Assembly (NCBI GenBank): GCA_017651165.1
Contig: JAGCDH010000023.1
Span: 1 to 64,000, forward strand
Reading direction: 5' to 3'
DNA length: 64,000 bases
Source of the DNA: Bacilli bacterium
GTDB taxonomy: Bacteria; Bacillota_I; Bacilli_A; RFN20; CAG-826
Part shown: one piece after another, positions 8,783-17,555 of the stretch
Position numbering within the stretch: the stretch's first letter is position 1
How the letters are laid out: the number at the start of each line of letters is the position of its first letter
Program-made: the position numbers and the translations under genes
Notes under the pieces: model-generated
What the model saw: only the letters and a program-made list of their open reading frames with translations
Told to the model about the DNA's origin: nothing
Databases searched by the model: none

Positions 8783-10911
8783 TGAATACGTATGTAAAAG
8801 CGCGCCTCGTGAGCTGGCGTAGAATTAATGTCATCGTCTTTACCGATATTCCTCGTCCTAACTCGATTAAGGTCACTTTATATAAAAACGGTAAAATCCT
8901 TAAAACCGATACCATCTCAAAAGTCAATTCCACAAACATTGTTTATTTCTTTGATATCGCTCTTAACGAAGATTATGAATTAGGTGCCTCATATCATTTA
9001 TTGATCGGTTCTCTTCCAACCATCTTGGTTGATACTAGCGCAGTGGTTGATTTCGCTGACTTTGATGAGAAGTATGCTTATGACGGCGATGATTTAGGCG
9101 CTATCTACACTAAGAAAGAAACTAACTTCGCGGTTTGGGCACCAGTCGCCGAGTTTGTTAATTTAAAATTAGTGAGTCCAAAAGGCGAAATAAAAACCCT
9201 TCCGATGGATAGAAGTAAGAAGGGTGTTTATCGCTTAAAATTCACCGGAGATTTATTAAACTACAAATATCATTATATTGTTAACAATAATGGCATCATC
9301 AACGAAGTGAATGACCCTTACGCCAAAGGGGCCAGTCTAAATAGTGAATATAGTGTGGTTATTGATTATGATGCCTTATTAAAATTACCAAGAATATCTC
9401 CAAAAACTAAATATGATAATTACGTCGATTGTCTCATTTATGAAACTCACATCAGAGACATTAATGAAGGCAATAATAACGATGTTAAAAATAAAGGCAA
9501 ATACCTTGGCTTTGTGGAAGAAGGTAGAAAGACCGTTGGTGGTCATCCCGCGGGTTTGGATTACATCAAATACTTAGGTGTGACACATGTCCAAATTCAA
9601 CCAATTTTAGACTTCAATTCCTTAGATGATAAAGACACGAAGAAATGGTATAACTGGGGCTATGATCCAATCTCATTCTTCGCTATTGAAGGTAGTTATT
9701 CCTTAAAACCAGAAGATGCCTCAACGCGTCTATTTGAATTTAGAGAAATGGTGGACGTCCTTCATAAAAACGACTTACGTTTAGTGGTGGATGTGGTTTA
9801 TAACCACGTTTATGAATATGAAAACAGCGTATTTGAAAAACTAGTGCCACATTATTATTTCCGCAAAAGAAGAAACGGCTTATTAAGCAACGCTTCTGGA
9901 TGTGGCAATGATTTTGCTAGTGAAAGAAAGATGGCCAGAAAGATGATCGTCGATAGTGTCAAATATCTTTTCTCACACTTTGACATTGATGGTTTGCGCT
10001 TTGACTTAATGGGTCTCATGGATATCGAAACCGTGAGAGAAACTTATAAAGTCGCCAAAGCTATTAAAGACGATGTTATCTTCTATGGGGAAGGCTGGAA
10101 TATGGGTGAAGAACTACCCAAAGAAAAGCGCGCTAATAAAGACAACTGTGCAAAGCTTCCAGAATTTGCCTTCTTTAATGATTCCTACCGCGATATCGTT
10201 AAAGGTCCATCTTCACCATTTAACTTAAACGAAAAAGGCTACATATGCGGTAATACCTCATATCAATTTGGCTTAGATTATGCTTTCCATGCGGGCGTTT
10301 TAAAGTTATCCTACGAACCGATGTTTGAAACCGCTAATCAAAGCCTCAATTATTTAGAATGTCACGATAACAATACCCTCTATGATAAATTACTCGTTTC
10401 CAACGCTAACGAAGAAGAAAAAATGCTCTTAGACCGTGTGTCTTTAGCAAACACCATTCTCCTTCTATCCTTTGGTGTTCCTTTCCTTCATATGGGACAG
10501 GAAATCGGTCTATCTAAAGATGGACTTGATAACACCTACAAAACCCTGAGTGTTAATAATATGGATTATCGCTTAGTAGATGAACGATTCGATATGGTTA
10601 ATCGTTTCCGTATGATGAATATCTTGCGAAGGAAACTAGGGTATTCAAAACTATTTAAACGTGAAGATATGGATAATTATTTTGAAATATCTCACTGGGA
10701 CAATGGCATCTATGTCTTAGTTGCTAAGAACAAAAATGTCGTTTGCCAAGAAAAAGAGTTTGTCATCATGCTCAATCCAACCGACAAGGTTGTCTCTTTT
10801 GAACTTGATGACTACTACACAGTATTGAAAGGACTTGATGAAGGTCCAACCACCAACATCAAGAATGGTTTTCTTCAAGGATGTAAATCATTAGTGTTAT
10901 TAAGAAAATAA
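8782..10911 (+). CDS. pulA: Type I pullulanase (glycogen/alpha-glucan debranching, GH13)
   Basis: A 709-residue glycoside hydrolase that cuts alpha-1,6 branches in pullulan, glycogen or limit dextrins. After an N-terminal CBM48-like module (TNFAVWAPVAEFVNL, near residue 115) comes the GH13 barrel: YNWGYDP (typical of type I pullulanases), DVVYNHV near residue 336, GLRFDLMG with nucleophile Asp about 408, the acid/base Glu in YGEGWN about 437, and the CHDN transition-state Asp about 529. There is no signal peptide, so it acts in the cytoplasm on stored or imported oligosaccharides. It overlaps ftsK by one base, which ties its expression to that promoter although the functions are unrelated. 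Confidence 0.94.
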   Translation: MNTYVKARLVSWRRINVIVFTDIPRPNSIKVTLYKNGKILKTDTISKVNSTNIVYFFDIALNEDYELGASYHLLIGSLPTILVDTSAVVDFADFDEKYAYDGDDLGAIYTKKETNFAVWAPVAEFVNLKLVSPKGEIKTLPMDRSKKGVYRLKFTGDLLNYKYHYIVNNNGIINEVNDPYAKGASLNSEYSVVIDYDALLKLPRISPKTKYDNYVDCLIYETHIRDINEGNNNDVKNKGKYLGFVEEGRKTVGGHPAGLDYIKYLGVTHVQIQPILDFNSLDDKDTKKWYNWGYDPISFFAIEGSYSLKPEDASTRLFEFREMVDVLHKNDLRLVVDVVYNHVYEYENSVFEKLVPHYYFRKRRNGLLSNASGCGNDFASERKMARKMIVDSVKYLFSHFDIDGLRFDLMGLMDIETVRETYKVAKAIKDDVIFYGEGWNMGEELPKEKRANKDNCAKLPEFAFFNDSYRDIVKGPSSPFNLNEKGYICGNTSYQFGLDYAFHAGVLKLSYEPMFETANQSLNYLECHDNNTLYDKLLVSNANEEEKMLLDRVSLANTILLLSFGVPFLHMGQEIGLSKDGLDNTYKTLSVNNMDYRLVDERFDMVNRFRMMNILRRKLGYSKLFKREDMDNYFEISHWDNGIYVLVAKNKNVVCQEKEFVIMLNPTDKVVSFELDDYYTVLKGLDEGPTTNIKNGFLQGCKSLVLLRK

Positions 10912-10925
10912 CACCTGGAGGAAAC

Positions 10926-11228
10926 ATGATTAGTACAATTACCATCTTAGGTCAAGCGGGCGACCTAATCGAAGGGCACAGTCAATTCCGTTATGTGGAC
11001 TTTGAATCGCGTGAGGCCTTCGAAGAAAGCTCGTTCTTTAGCAAAATTCCAGTCATGTACTGGGATAGGAGTTCTTCTAATCCATTATTAAAGATTCCAA
11101 ACGGACACTTCGTTGTGATCTTTGGTAGATTAGAATCCCATCCTGAGCTCGGACTATATGTCTTAGTCGAACAAATCCGTCATTTCTCATCAAATCTGAA
11201 AATCCATCAAAGGAGAAGAAAAAGTTAA
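10926..11228 (+). CDS. Small OB-fold-like protein, possibly related to single-stranded DNA-binding protein
   Basis: A 100-residue protein starting behind CTGGAGG. Its pattern (ITILGQAGD at the N-terminus, PVMYWDR in the middle, GHFVVIFGRLES and LYVLVEQIRHF near the end) resembles the strand order of bacterial SSB, including the 'G..v.v.GrL' turn. It lacks the acidic SSB tail and ends with a basic RRRKS instead. It sits between pulA and plsC with gaps of 14 and 2 nt, so it is in the same transcription unit. The SSB link is a judgement by eye; the protein should otherwise be treated as uncharacterised. Confidence 0.6.
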   Translation: MISTITILGQAGDLIEGHSQFRYVDFESREAFEESSFFSKIPVMYWDRSSSNPLLKIPNGHFVVIFGRLESHPELGLYVLVEQIRHFSSNLKIHQRRRKS

Positions 11229-11230
11229 GT

Positions 11231-12019
11231 ATGTTCCATTACACCAAAGCGATATTAAGAGTGGGCGGTCGCTTGTTAGCGACATATTTCTTCACGCTTA
11301 AAAAATGGGCCAAACATATTGATCGTTATCCGCGCCCAAAACGCTTTGTGAAAATCCGTAAAATCATCGGTTCTATTTCTCGCGCTTTACAGGTGGATTT
11401 ATTTGCCTTTGGTTTAGAAAATCTCCCAAGCGATCGTAACTTCTATATGGTTTCTAACCATATGTCTGGTTTTGATCCAATCCCATTTATTATTAAAACT
11501 CCATCTTATTTAACATTTGTCGGTAAAAGCGAACTCATGAAAGCGCCTTTCTTACCAGCGGCCATGACCGTTATTGAAGGCGACTACATTGACCGCGATA
11601 ATTTAAGGCAATCGCTTAAAGTCATGCTTAAAGTGGAAGATGACCTTAAGAAAGGTGAAATGAGTTGGATGATTTTCCCAGAAGGTACAAGAATTCGTGA
11701 CCAACTATTACCAGTGGGTGAATTCCATCACGGGTCTTTTAGACCCGCGATTAAAGCGAAAGTGCCAATTGTCCCAGCGGCAATTTATGGCAGTTTCCGT
11801 GTTTTAAAAACGCATCCGCAGTTTAAAAGATACCCTGTCTTTATTTCGATATTAAAGCCAATCATGCCAGAAGAGTATGGGTCTATGAACACTGGCGATA
11901 TTGCCGCTCGTGTACATGAAGAAGTCCAAAGAGAAGTGACTTATCACTTAAGACCTTTGGATCATAAAACAATGTCGGAAAGAAAATACAAAAAGTATCG
12001 CTTTAACCACATTTACTAA
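11231..12019 (+). CDS. plsC: 1-acyl-sn-glycerol-3-phosphate acyltransferase
   Basis: A 262-residue membrane-associated acyltransferase making phosphatidic acid from lysophosphatidate. It has the catalytic NHX4D motif (SNHMSGFD, about residues 76-82) and the FPEGTR substrate motif at about residue 150. The start lies 2 nt after the preceding gene, with a Shine-Dalgarno-like GGAG inside that gene's end. With plsY (minus strand, 59708-60505) it would complete the two acylations of glycerol-3-phosphate. Its last four bases overlap the convergent methyltransferase gene. Confidence 0.93.
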   Translation: MFHYTKAILRVGGRLLATYFFTLKKWAKHIDRYPRPKRFVKIRKIIGSISRALQVDLFAFGLENLPSDRNFYMVSNHMSGFDPIPFIIKTPSYLTFVGKSELMKAPFLPAAMTVIEGDYIDRDNLRQSLKVMLKVEDDLKKGEMSWMIFPEGTRIRDQLLPVGEFHHGSFRPAIKAKVPIVPAAIYGSFRVLKTHPQFKRYPVFISILKPIMPEEYGSMNTGDIAARVHEEVQREVTYHLRPLDHKTMSERKYKKYRFNHIY

Positions 12020-13269
12020 AGAACAAATTTCTTTCTTAACCCTTTAGGTAAACGATTTTTAATAATGCGTCCATCGCTTTTAGCGATGTCAGCATTAACA
12101 CCGTTATATTTAATCATCACATAACCCTTTGGATAAGGGGTGTTTATTGTTTCGCCTTGATAATACTTGATGAGGGTTTGTTGGTCTATTTCTAAAGCAG
12201 GTTCAAAGTCATTTTTAAACCTAGCATAGTGGTAGTCATAACGAACCTCATTTTTATCAACTTGTCCGACCTTGACACCATATCTAATAACGTTGAGACT
12301 TTTTGTGTTAAATGGTTCGCTTATCATAAATAAGAAATCACCATATTTTACTTGTTCACTATATGGCGCTTTCTTTTCTTTTTTAACGAGAGTTCCAGGC
12401 TTAGAAATCAAAGCGACATAGTGACCTTCGCCAGGGAACAAAAACGGGAATAAATGAATACCATGTCCATTATTTTTGCTTCTGTAGAATAAAGGACTAT
12501 CTGGAATATTTTTTAAAACTGCATCTGTTCTTTCTAATAAATAATCGATAACTTCTTCATCTTCCTCGTAGGAAAAAGAGCATGTTGAATAGACCATTAC
12601 GCCACCTGGTTTGAGCATCGAGTAGGCCATTAAAATGAGACTTTTTTGAATCTCGGCGAACTTTAAGACTTTTTGATAAGACCAGTCTTCTTGCATCTTG
12701 CTTTCTTTTCTAAACATCCCACTTCCAGAACATGGAGCGTCCAAGATGATTTTATCAAAAGTATTAATAAACTTATCGTAGATAAGAGAAAAGTCGTTAT
12801 TAGTGATTAAGAGGTTGCCTCTTCCTAATCTTTCAGCGTTTTCAACGATAGAGAACGCACGTTGTTTAGCGATATCATTTGAGACAATTAATCCCTTGTT
12901 ATTCATGAGTAATGATGCTTGCATACTCTTACCACCTGGCGCGGCACATAAGTCTAAGACTAAATCGCCTTCTTCTGGTGAAAGAAGAAATGCTGGAAGC
13001 ATGGCGCTTGGTTCTTGTAAATAAAAGCATCCTAATTCGTGATAAATGCTTTTTCCAAGATCTAATTCATCCTTTTCATATAGGAAGGCATTCTTAACAA
13101 TTGGATGCTTCTTTAAAGACGGATAAAGGGATAGAAGTGTTTCTTCGTTCATCTTTTCAGTATTTAAAAGCAAGCCTCGTATGCTATGATTTTTCAAACT
13201 TTTTTTAAGGAGATTCTTTTCACAACTTGTTAAATAATCAAAATGATATTCATTGAATATAGAACGCAT
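12016..13269 (-). CDS. rsmF: RsmF/NOL1-NOP2-sun family rRNA cytosine-C5 methyltransferase
   Basis: A 417-residue SAM-dependent enzyme that methylates cytosine in 16S rRNA. Visible motifs are the SAM loop LCAAPGGKSMQ (about residue 108), motif IV DAPCSGSG and motif VI YSTCSFSYEEDE, the two conserved Cys residues being the releasing Cys in APCSG and the nucleophile in STCS. The C-terminal third resembles the RNA-binding extension of YebU/RsmF. It is transcribed alone, converging on plsC with a 4-base overlap. The exact target cytosine is not inferable. Confidence 0.9.
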   Translation of the reverse strand: MRSIFNEYHFDYLTSCEKNLLKKSLKNHSIRGLLLNTEKMNEETLLSLYPSLKKHPIVKNAFLYEKDELDLGKSIYHELGCFYLQEPSAMLPAFLLSPEEGDLVLDLCAAPGGKSMQASLLMNNKGLIVSNDIAKQRAFSIVENAERLGRGNLLITNNDFSLIYDKFINTFDKIILDAPCSGSGMFRKESKMQEDWSYQKVLKFAEIQKSLILMAYSMLKPGGVMVYSTCSFSYEEDEEVIDYLLERTDAVLKNIPDSPLFYRSKNNGHGIHLFPFLFPGEGHYVALISKPGTLVKKEKKAPYSEQVKYGDFLFMISEPFNTKSLNVIRYGVKVGQVDKNEVRYDYHYARFKNDFEPALEIDQQTLIKYYQGETINTPYPKGYVMIKYNGVNADIAKSDGRIIKNRLPKGLRKKFVL

Positions 13270-13471
13270 ACAATTATTCTAATAATTTTTAATTAGTTAT
13301 ATAAATAATTTTTAGAAAACAATTGCTAAACGTATTATTTCTTGTTAAAAAAATAATATGAAAAAGGACCATTACAACTTATTATCCTTATTTTTATGTT
13401 AGGGCCAGCACCTCGGTCACATGCCGTTTGTATGATAACTTTTTCGTGTATTGTTTTTCTTCTTAGGTTTT
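13270..13471. other. AT-rich spacer with a GC-rich patch of unknown nature
   Basis: This 200-base spacer holds the rsmF upstream region and the leader of the lipoprotein gene. An AT hairpin (TATTATT at 13333-13339 with AATAATA at 13352-13358) precedes a strongly GC-rich patch at about 13402-13430 that stands out in an otherwise about 20% GC spacer. The patch contains a small CGG/CCG stem. I could not match it to SRP RNA, a tRNA or a riboswitch class. Confidence 0.4.
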
Positions 13472-14338
13472 ATGTTAATTAAAAAGTTTCTTTCTTTTTT
13501 TGTTGTTTTGTTGCCATTGGTTTCCTGTTCAAACCAAACCTCTTCTTTTTCTAGCGATTCTCAGCCATCAAGCAAAGACAATCTTCTTGAACTGCCTTTT
13601 GTATTCGATGAAATTGGAAATAAAGACCAGTATTATATTTTAACTAATGTAAAATATAATTTTGATTTTAGTTTTTCGTTTTCTTCTAATCATTTACCTA
13701 TGGACAGTTATAGCTGGGAAAAAGGCTGTTTAATTGCAAAAAAAGAGTTTTCGAATGAAGAGATTATTATATCTTTAAACGGGATAAGCAAAACCATTTT
13801 CTTGAGCGCTTTTGATGGTCCTTTGTTTCAAAAAAGTATTGTCTTAGCCTTTGGATACGATGATAAAAATGTGCCAAAGTATTGGCCTAATTACCAAGAT
13901 AAGATTCAAAACTTTGGTTTTTTGGAAGAGCACAAAGACGAATTATTATATGGGGACATCTTGTCTTTGACATATTCAGGAGAAGAGTCATGGATAAATA
14001 GCACTGAAACATATTATGGTTCCGGTAGTTATTGCTGGATTTCACCAAGAACAACCATAATCGACATCGAAATAATCGAATCAACAATTGTGTCTTTTGC
14101 ATTTGATAATTTGGGCAGGTTGCTTCCCATTGATCAGAACATTGTTATTCAATCATACGACATGAAGAATTGTCCTAATTCAATAAATAATGGATTGGTT
14201 GCTTTCAATGCAGATGGTTCTCTTATTGAGCTAAACAAAATCGAAGGGCAAATCATTTACGGGTCTTGTAGCCAGTATAATATTCAAGACACAAAAGAAT
14301 ACAGGGTTCATGCATTCTACACTTATTATCCAAGATAG
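13472..14338 (+). CDS. Putative lipoprotein of unknown function
   Basis: About 288 residues. The N-terminus is a lipoprotein signal: Lys-Lys, a hydrophobic run and lipobox LVSC, followed by a Ser-rich linker, so it should be anchored to the outer face of the membrane. I recognise no domain. The mature part is rich in Phe, Tyr, Ser and Asp, and looks beta-rich. The ATG at 13472 was preferred over a TTG 21 nt earlier because it gives a normal signal peptide. The gene is more AT-rich than its neighbours and sits alone between rsmF and the nucleoside phosphorylase, so it may be a lineage-specific or acquired gene. Confidence 0.7.
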   Translation: MLIKKFLSFFVVLLPLVSCSNQTSSFSSDSQPSSKDNLLELPFVFDEIGNKDQYYILTNVKYNFDFSFSFSSNHLPMDSYSWEKGCLIAKKEFSNEEIIISLNGISKTIFLSAFDGPLFQKSIVLAFGYDDKNVPKYWPNYQDKIQNFGFLEEHKDELLYGDILSLTYSGEESWINSTETYYGSGSYCWISPRTTIIDIEIIESTIVSFAFDNLGRLLPIDQNIVIQSYDMKNCPNSINNGLVAFNADGSLIELNKIEGQIIYGSCSQYNIQDTKEYRVHAFYTYYPR

Positions 14339-14341
14339 AAG

Positions 14342-14365
14342 CATTTTTTATAAAAAATGTTTCAA
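14342..14365 (+). terminator. Possible weak terminator after the lipoprotein
   Basis: An AT-only palindrome (CATTTTTT / AAAAAATG, 14342-14359) is followed by three Ts. It could terminate in either direction but the stem is weak. Confidence 0.4.
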
Positions 14366-14406
14366 TCGGTTCACTATAAAGTTATATTTATTTTGAGGTT
14401 TTTGTT

Positions 14407-15714
14407 ATGAGAATGGTCGATTTAATTATTAAAAAACGCCAAGGCGAAGCTTTATCCAGGGAAGAAATTGCTTTCTGGATTGATGGCTATGTCAATGGTA
14501 TCATCCCTGATTATCAAACAAGTGCAATGTGCATGGCGATTTTGTTTAAAGGAATGAGCGAAGAAGAAGTCATTAATTTGACTGATTTAATGGAACATTC
14601 TGGAGAAACATTAGATCTATCTGATTTAAAAGGCGTCAAAGTCGATAAACATAGTACTGGTGGTGTCGGCGATAAGACCTCTTTGGTCTTAGGACCAATG
14701 GTTGCCGCTTGTGGTGCGACAATGGCCAAATTAAGTGGCCGTGGTTTAGGCCATACCGGTGGTACTTTGGATAAATTAGAATCCATCCCAGGTTTTAATA
14801 TCGCTGTTAGTGGTGATAGATTCACTAAACAAGTGAATGCGATTGGCATTGCGATTGCGGGGCAAACACAATCTTTAGTACCCGCTGATAAAAAGATGTA
14901 CGCCCTTAGAGACGTAACAGGCACGGTGGAATCAATTCCTTTAATCGCGGCTTCTGTCATGAGTAAGAAATTAGCCGCCGGAACAGACGCTATTCTATTA
15001 GATGTTACTCTTGGTAATGGTGCCTTTATGAAAGACATTAATCAAGCTAGAACATTAGCCAAATTAATGTGCAAAATCGGCAATGGCTTAAAACGTGATA
15101 CACGCGCTGTATTGTCCAATATGAACGAGCCTCTTGGCTTAGCAGTTGGTAATGCGTTAGAGGTTAAAGAAGCGATTGCTGCATTACACGGAGAAGGCCC
15201 CGAAGATTTAATGGAACTTTGCTATGGTGCTGGCGCTATTATGCTTGATCAAGCGCACCTTTGTGAAAACCAAGCTGAAGGTCGTAAGATGCTTAAGGAA
15301 TGTATCGAAGATGGATCAGCGTTTAATAAATTTGTCGAAATGGTCAAAGCACAAGATGGTGATGTTGAATACATTCTCCATCCAGAAAAGTTTGCTGTAG
15401 CTAAAAACATTGTGCCAATCTATGCCAAAGAAGAAGGCTATGTTAAGAGCATTGATGCCTTAGAAATTGGTTTATCATCCATGACACTTGGCGGCGGTAG
15501 AGAAACACTTGATGATGTTATCGATATGGCCGCTGGTATCATGCTCAATAAAAAAGTTGGTGACTACGTAAAAGAAGGCGAAGTTCTTTGCTACTTACAT
15601 TCTAATAAGAATGTGACATTGATTAATCGCGTTTCTAAAAACGTTTCTAACGCATTTGTAATTACTAAAGAATTTGTCGAAAAACCAAAGGTTATTTTGG
15701 AAGTTATTCAATAA
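14407..15714 (+). CDS. pdp: Pyrimidine-nucleoside phosphorylase
   Basis: A 435-residue enzyme splitting uridine, thymidine or deoxyuridine into base and (deoxy)ribose-1-phosphate in pyrimidine salvage. The N-terminal helical domain (MRMVDLIIKKRQGEALSREE) is followed by the phosphate-binding KHSTGGVGDKTSL motif (about residues 80-92) and LSGRGLGHTGGTLDKLES, all characteristic of the family. It starts behind TTTTGAGG with 8-nt spacing. The cytidine deaminase at 47324 would feed this route. It is followed by dtd with only one base between. Whether it prefers thymidine (deoA) or is broad (pdp) is not decided by these motifs. Confidence 0.93.
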   Translation: MRMVDLIIKKRQGEALSREEIAFWIDGYVNGIIPDYQTSAMCMAILFKGMSEEEVINLTDLMEHSGETLDLSDLKGVKVDKHSTGGVGDKTSLVLGPMVAACGATMAKLSGRGLGHTGGTLDKLESIPGFNIAVSGDRFTKQVNAIGIAIAGQTQSLVPADKKMYALRDVTGTVESIPLIAASVMSKKLAAGTDAILLDVTLGNGAFMKDINQARTLAKLMCKIGNGLKRDTRAVLSNMNEPLGLAVGNALEVKEAIAALHGEGPEDLMELCYGAGAIMLDQAHLCENQAEGRKMLKECIEDGSAFNKFVEMVKAQDGDVEYILHPEKFAVAKNIVPIYAKEEGYVKSIDALEIGLSSMTLGGGRETLDDVIDMAAGIMLNKKVGDYVKEGEVLCYLHSNKNVTLINRVSKNVSNAFVITKEFVEKPKVILEVIQ

Positions 15715-15715
15715 T

Positions 15716-16168
15716 ATGAGGATTGTTTTAACAACTGTTTTATCTGCGTCAGTGGAAATAGAAGGAAAGATCCACGGTCAAATCGATCGTGGCTTTTGCT
15801 TGTTAGTGGGATTCACCCATAGTGACACTAAAGAAATCGTTGATAAGATGATTGATAAGATGCTTTCTCTCCGTGTTTTCACTGATGAAAAAGGTCTCAC
15901 AAATCTCTCTATTTATGATGTCAAAGGTCAGATTCTTTCTGTCTCGCAGTTCACTTTATATGCTGATTTAACAGGTGGAAGAAGACCAAGTTTTATTAAC
16001 GCTATGAAACCTGATGAAGCTAAGGCCTTATATGAATATTTTAACGAACAGGTTAAAACAAAATATGGCGCCGTTGAAACAGGTGTCTTCGGTGCTGATA
16101 TGAAAGTAAGTAGTGTAAACGATGGACCATTTACCGTCATCCTTGATAGTAAGGAGATCATCAAATAA
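15716..16168 (+). CDS. dtd: D-aminoacyl-tRNA deacylase
   Basis: A 150-residue proofreading enzyme that removes D-amino acids (and Gly from tRNA-Ala) from mischarged tRNA. Both catalytic signatures are present: SQFTL (in SVSQFTLYADL) and NDGPFT near the C-terminus, the family's NXGPXT motif. ATG 15716 gives the usual MRIVLTTVLSASVEI-type start and lies one base after the pdp stop; the stop codon shares its last A with the ATG of mnmA. Proximity to alaS is consistent with a tRNA-quality cluster. Confidence 0.94.
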   Translation: MRIVLTTVLSASVEIEGKIHGQIDRGFCLLVGFTHSDTKEIVDKMIDKMLSLRVFTDEKGLTNLSIYDVKGQILSVSQFTLYADLTGGRRPSFINAMKPDEAKALYEYFNEQVKTKYGAVETGVFGADMKVSSVNDGPFTVILDSKEIIK

Positions 16169-17280
16169 TGAAAGTCTTATTAGGTCTTTCTGGTGGTGTT
16201 GATAGTGCAGTCTCTGCTTATCTCCTTTTGAAAGCGGGTCATGAAGTAACTGGTTGCTTTATGCGCAACTGGGATGCCCTCGCTAATGGAGATTATTTAG
16301 GTAACCCCACAATTAATAATGACCAATGTCCACAAGAAAAAGACTATGATGACGCCCAAAAAGTGGCCGACAAATTGGGTATCCAATTATTAAGAATTGA
16401 TTATATCAAAGAGTACTGGGATAACGTTTTCACCTATCTCATTAAAGAATATGAATGTGGTAGAACTCCTAATCCTGATATTTTCTGCAACAAATACATT
16501 AAGTTTGGTCCTTTCTTAAAGTATGCTAAAGAGCATGGCTATGACGCTATTGCGATGGGTCATTATGCCAAGCGTGAAGATAGAAATGGTCTCAGCTATT
16601 TATTGAAGAGCTTTGACGTGAATAAGGATCAAACATACTTTTTGTCTCAAATCAGCCAAGAACAGTTATCAAGTTGTCTCTTCCCACTAGGGGATATCGA
16701 TAAGAGTGAAGTGAGACGCATTGCTCATGAACTAGATTTAGAATCCGTCATGGACAAAAAAGACAGCACAGGTATCTGTTTTATTGGCGAAAGAAACTTT
16801 AAAGAATTCTTGAAGAATTATATACCAGCACAAAAGGGCGATATCATAGATATCGAAACAAATAGAAAACTTGGCGAACACGAGGGTGCAATGTATTACA
16901 CAATTGGCCAAAGAAAAGGCCTTGGTATTGGTGGTATTCACGGCGAAATCGCTAAGGGCTGGTTTGTGGTGTCTAAAGACATTAAGAAAAACATTGTTTA
17001 TGTCGCAAGTGGCGATGAAAGCAATTATTTATATTCCAAAGGCTGTACTGTTACTAACCTCAACTGGATTAGCGTGGTTCCAGAAGTGGGCAAACCATTA
17101 AACGCTAAGTTTAGATACCGTCAAGCCGATAATCCAATAATTATCGAGAAAATCGAAGGCGATGTATTAACCATCAAATTCGTTAACCCAATCAAAGCGG
17201 TCACCCCAGGACAAGCCGCTGTTATCTATGATGGAGACATCTGTTTAGGTGGTGGCCTTATAGATCAAATTATTAAATAG
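16168..17280 (+). CDS. mnmA: tRNA-specific 2-thiouridylase
   Basis: A 370-residue PP-loop enzyme that makes 2-thiouridine at wobble position 34 of tRNA-Lys, -Glu and -Gln. It has the ATP pyrophosphatase loop LSGGVDSA at residues 7-14, the nucleophile Cys in TPNPDIFCNKYIKF (about residue 108) and the second catalytic Cys in TGICFIGERNF (about residue 207). Length matches the family. It overlaps dtd by one base and is followed by the alaS T-box leader. Confidence 0.96.
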   Translation: MKVLLGLSGGVDSAVSAYLLLKAGHEVTGCFMRNWDALANGDYLGNPTINNDQCPQEKDYDDAQKVADKLGIQLLRIDYIKEYWDNVFTYLIKEYECGRTPNPDIFCNKYIKFGPFLKYAKEHGYDAIAMGHYAKREDRNGLSYLLKSFDVNKDQTYFLSQISQEQLSSCLFPLGDIDKSEVRRIAHELDLESVMDKKDSTGICFIGERNFKEFLKNYIPAQKGDIIDIETNRKLGEHEGAMYYTIGQRKGLGIGGIHGEIAKGWFVVSKDIKKNIVYVASGDESNYLYSKGCTVTNLNWISVVPEVGKPLNAKFRYRQADNPIIIEKIEGDVLTIKFVNPIKAVTPGQAAVIYDGDICLGGGLIDQIIK

Positions 17281-17319
17281 TATTAATGTCTAGTTTTTAT
17301 CATTTTTTTATGATAAATT

Positions 17320-17536
17320 ACTTATGTTAACAGGAAGCTAATCCAATTATTGACCTTTTAGCGAGTGCCGGTTGGTGAAAAGGGCATAAGGAAGATAGTG
17401 GAAAGCCACTTCCCAAGATTCGGGTAATGCCGACGTTAGAGCGACGTTTCGTTCTTAAATAAGAGCTCCCATCATAATGATGAGAGAATAAGGATGGTAC
17501 CGCGGAGAAATTCGTTCCTTAAAGAGGTACTTTTTA
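17320..17536 (+). promoter_or_regulatory. T-box riboswitch controlling alaS
   Basis: The leader contains the highly conserved T-box sequence AGGATGGTACCGCG at 17491-17504 and a Stem I segment with the GCGAGTG...GGTTGGTGAAA pattern at about 17360-17385. The 3' end can form a terminator in which GTACC of the T-box pairs with GGTAC at 17526-17530, followed by five Ts. Uncharged tRNA-Ala would stabilise the alternative antiterminator and turn on alaS. I could not assign the specifier codon confidently by eye. Confidence 0.92.
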
Positions 17537-17555
17537 TTTATTTGGAGGACTTTTT

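Noticed and set aside
13395-13440. Signal recognition particle RNA or other known small RNA in the GC-rich patch
   Set aside because: The conserved SRP core with GGAAG and AGCA loops is absent on both strands, and no tRNA arm or known riboswitch core could be recognised.
17296-17317. Terminator after mnmA (TTTATCA / TGATAAA stem)
   Set aside because: The stem is AT-only, with its Ts in the loop rather than after it; the T-box leader begins right behind.
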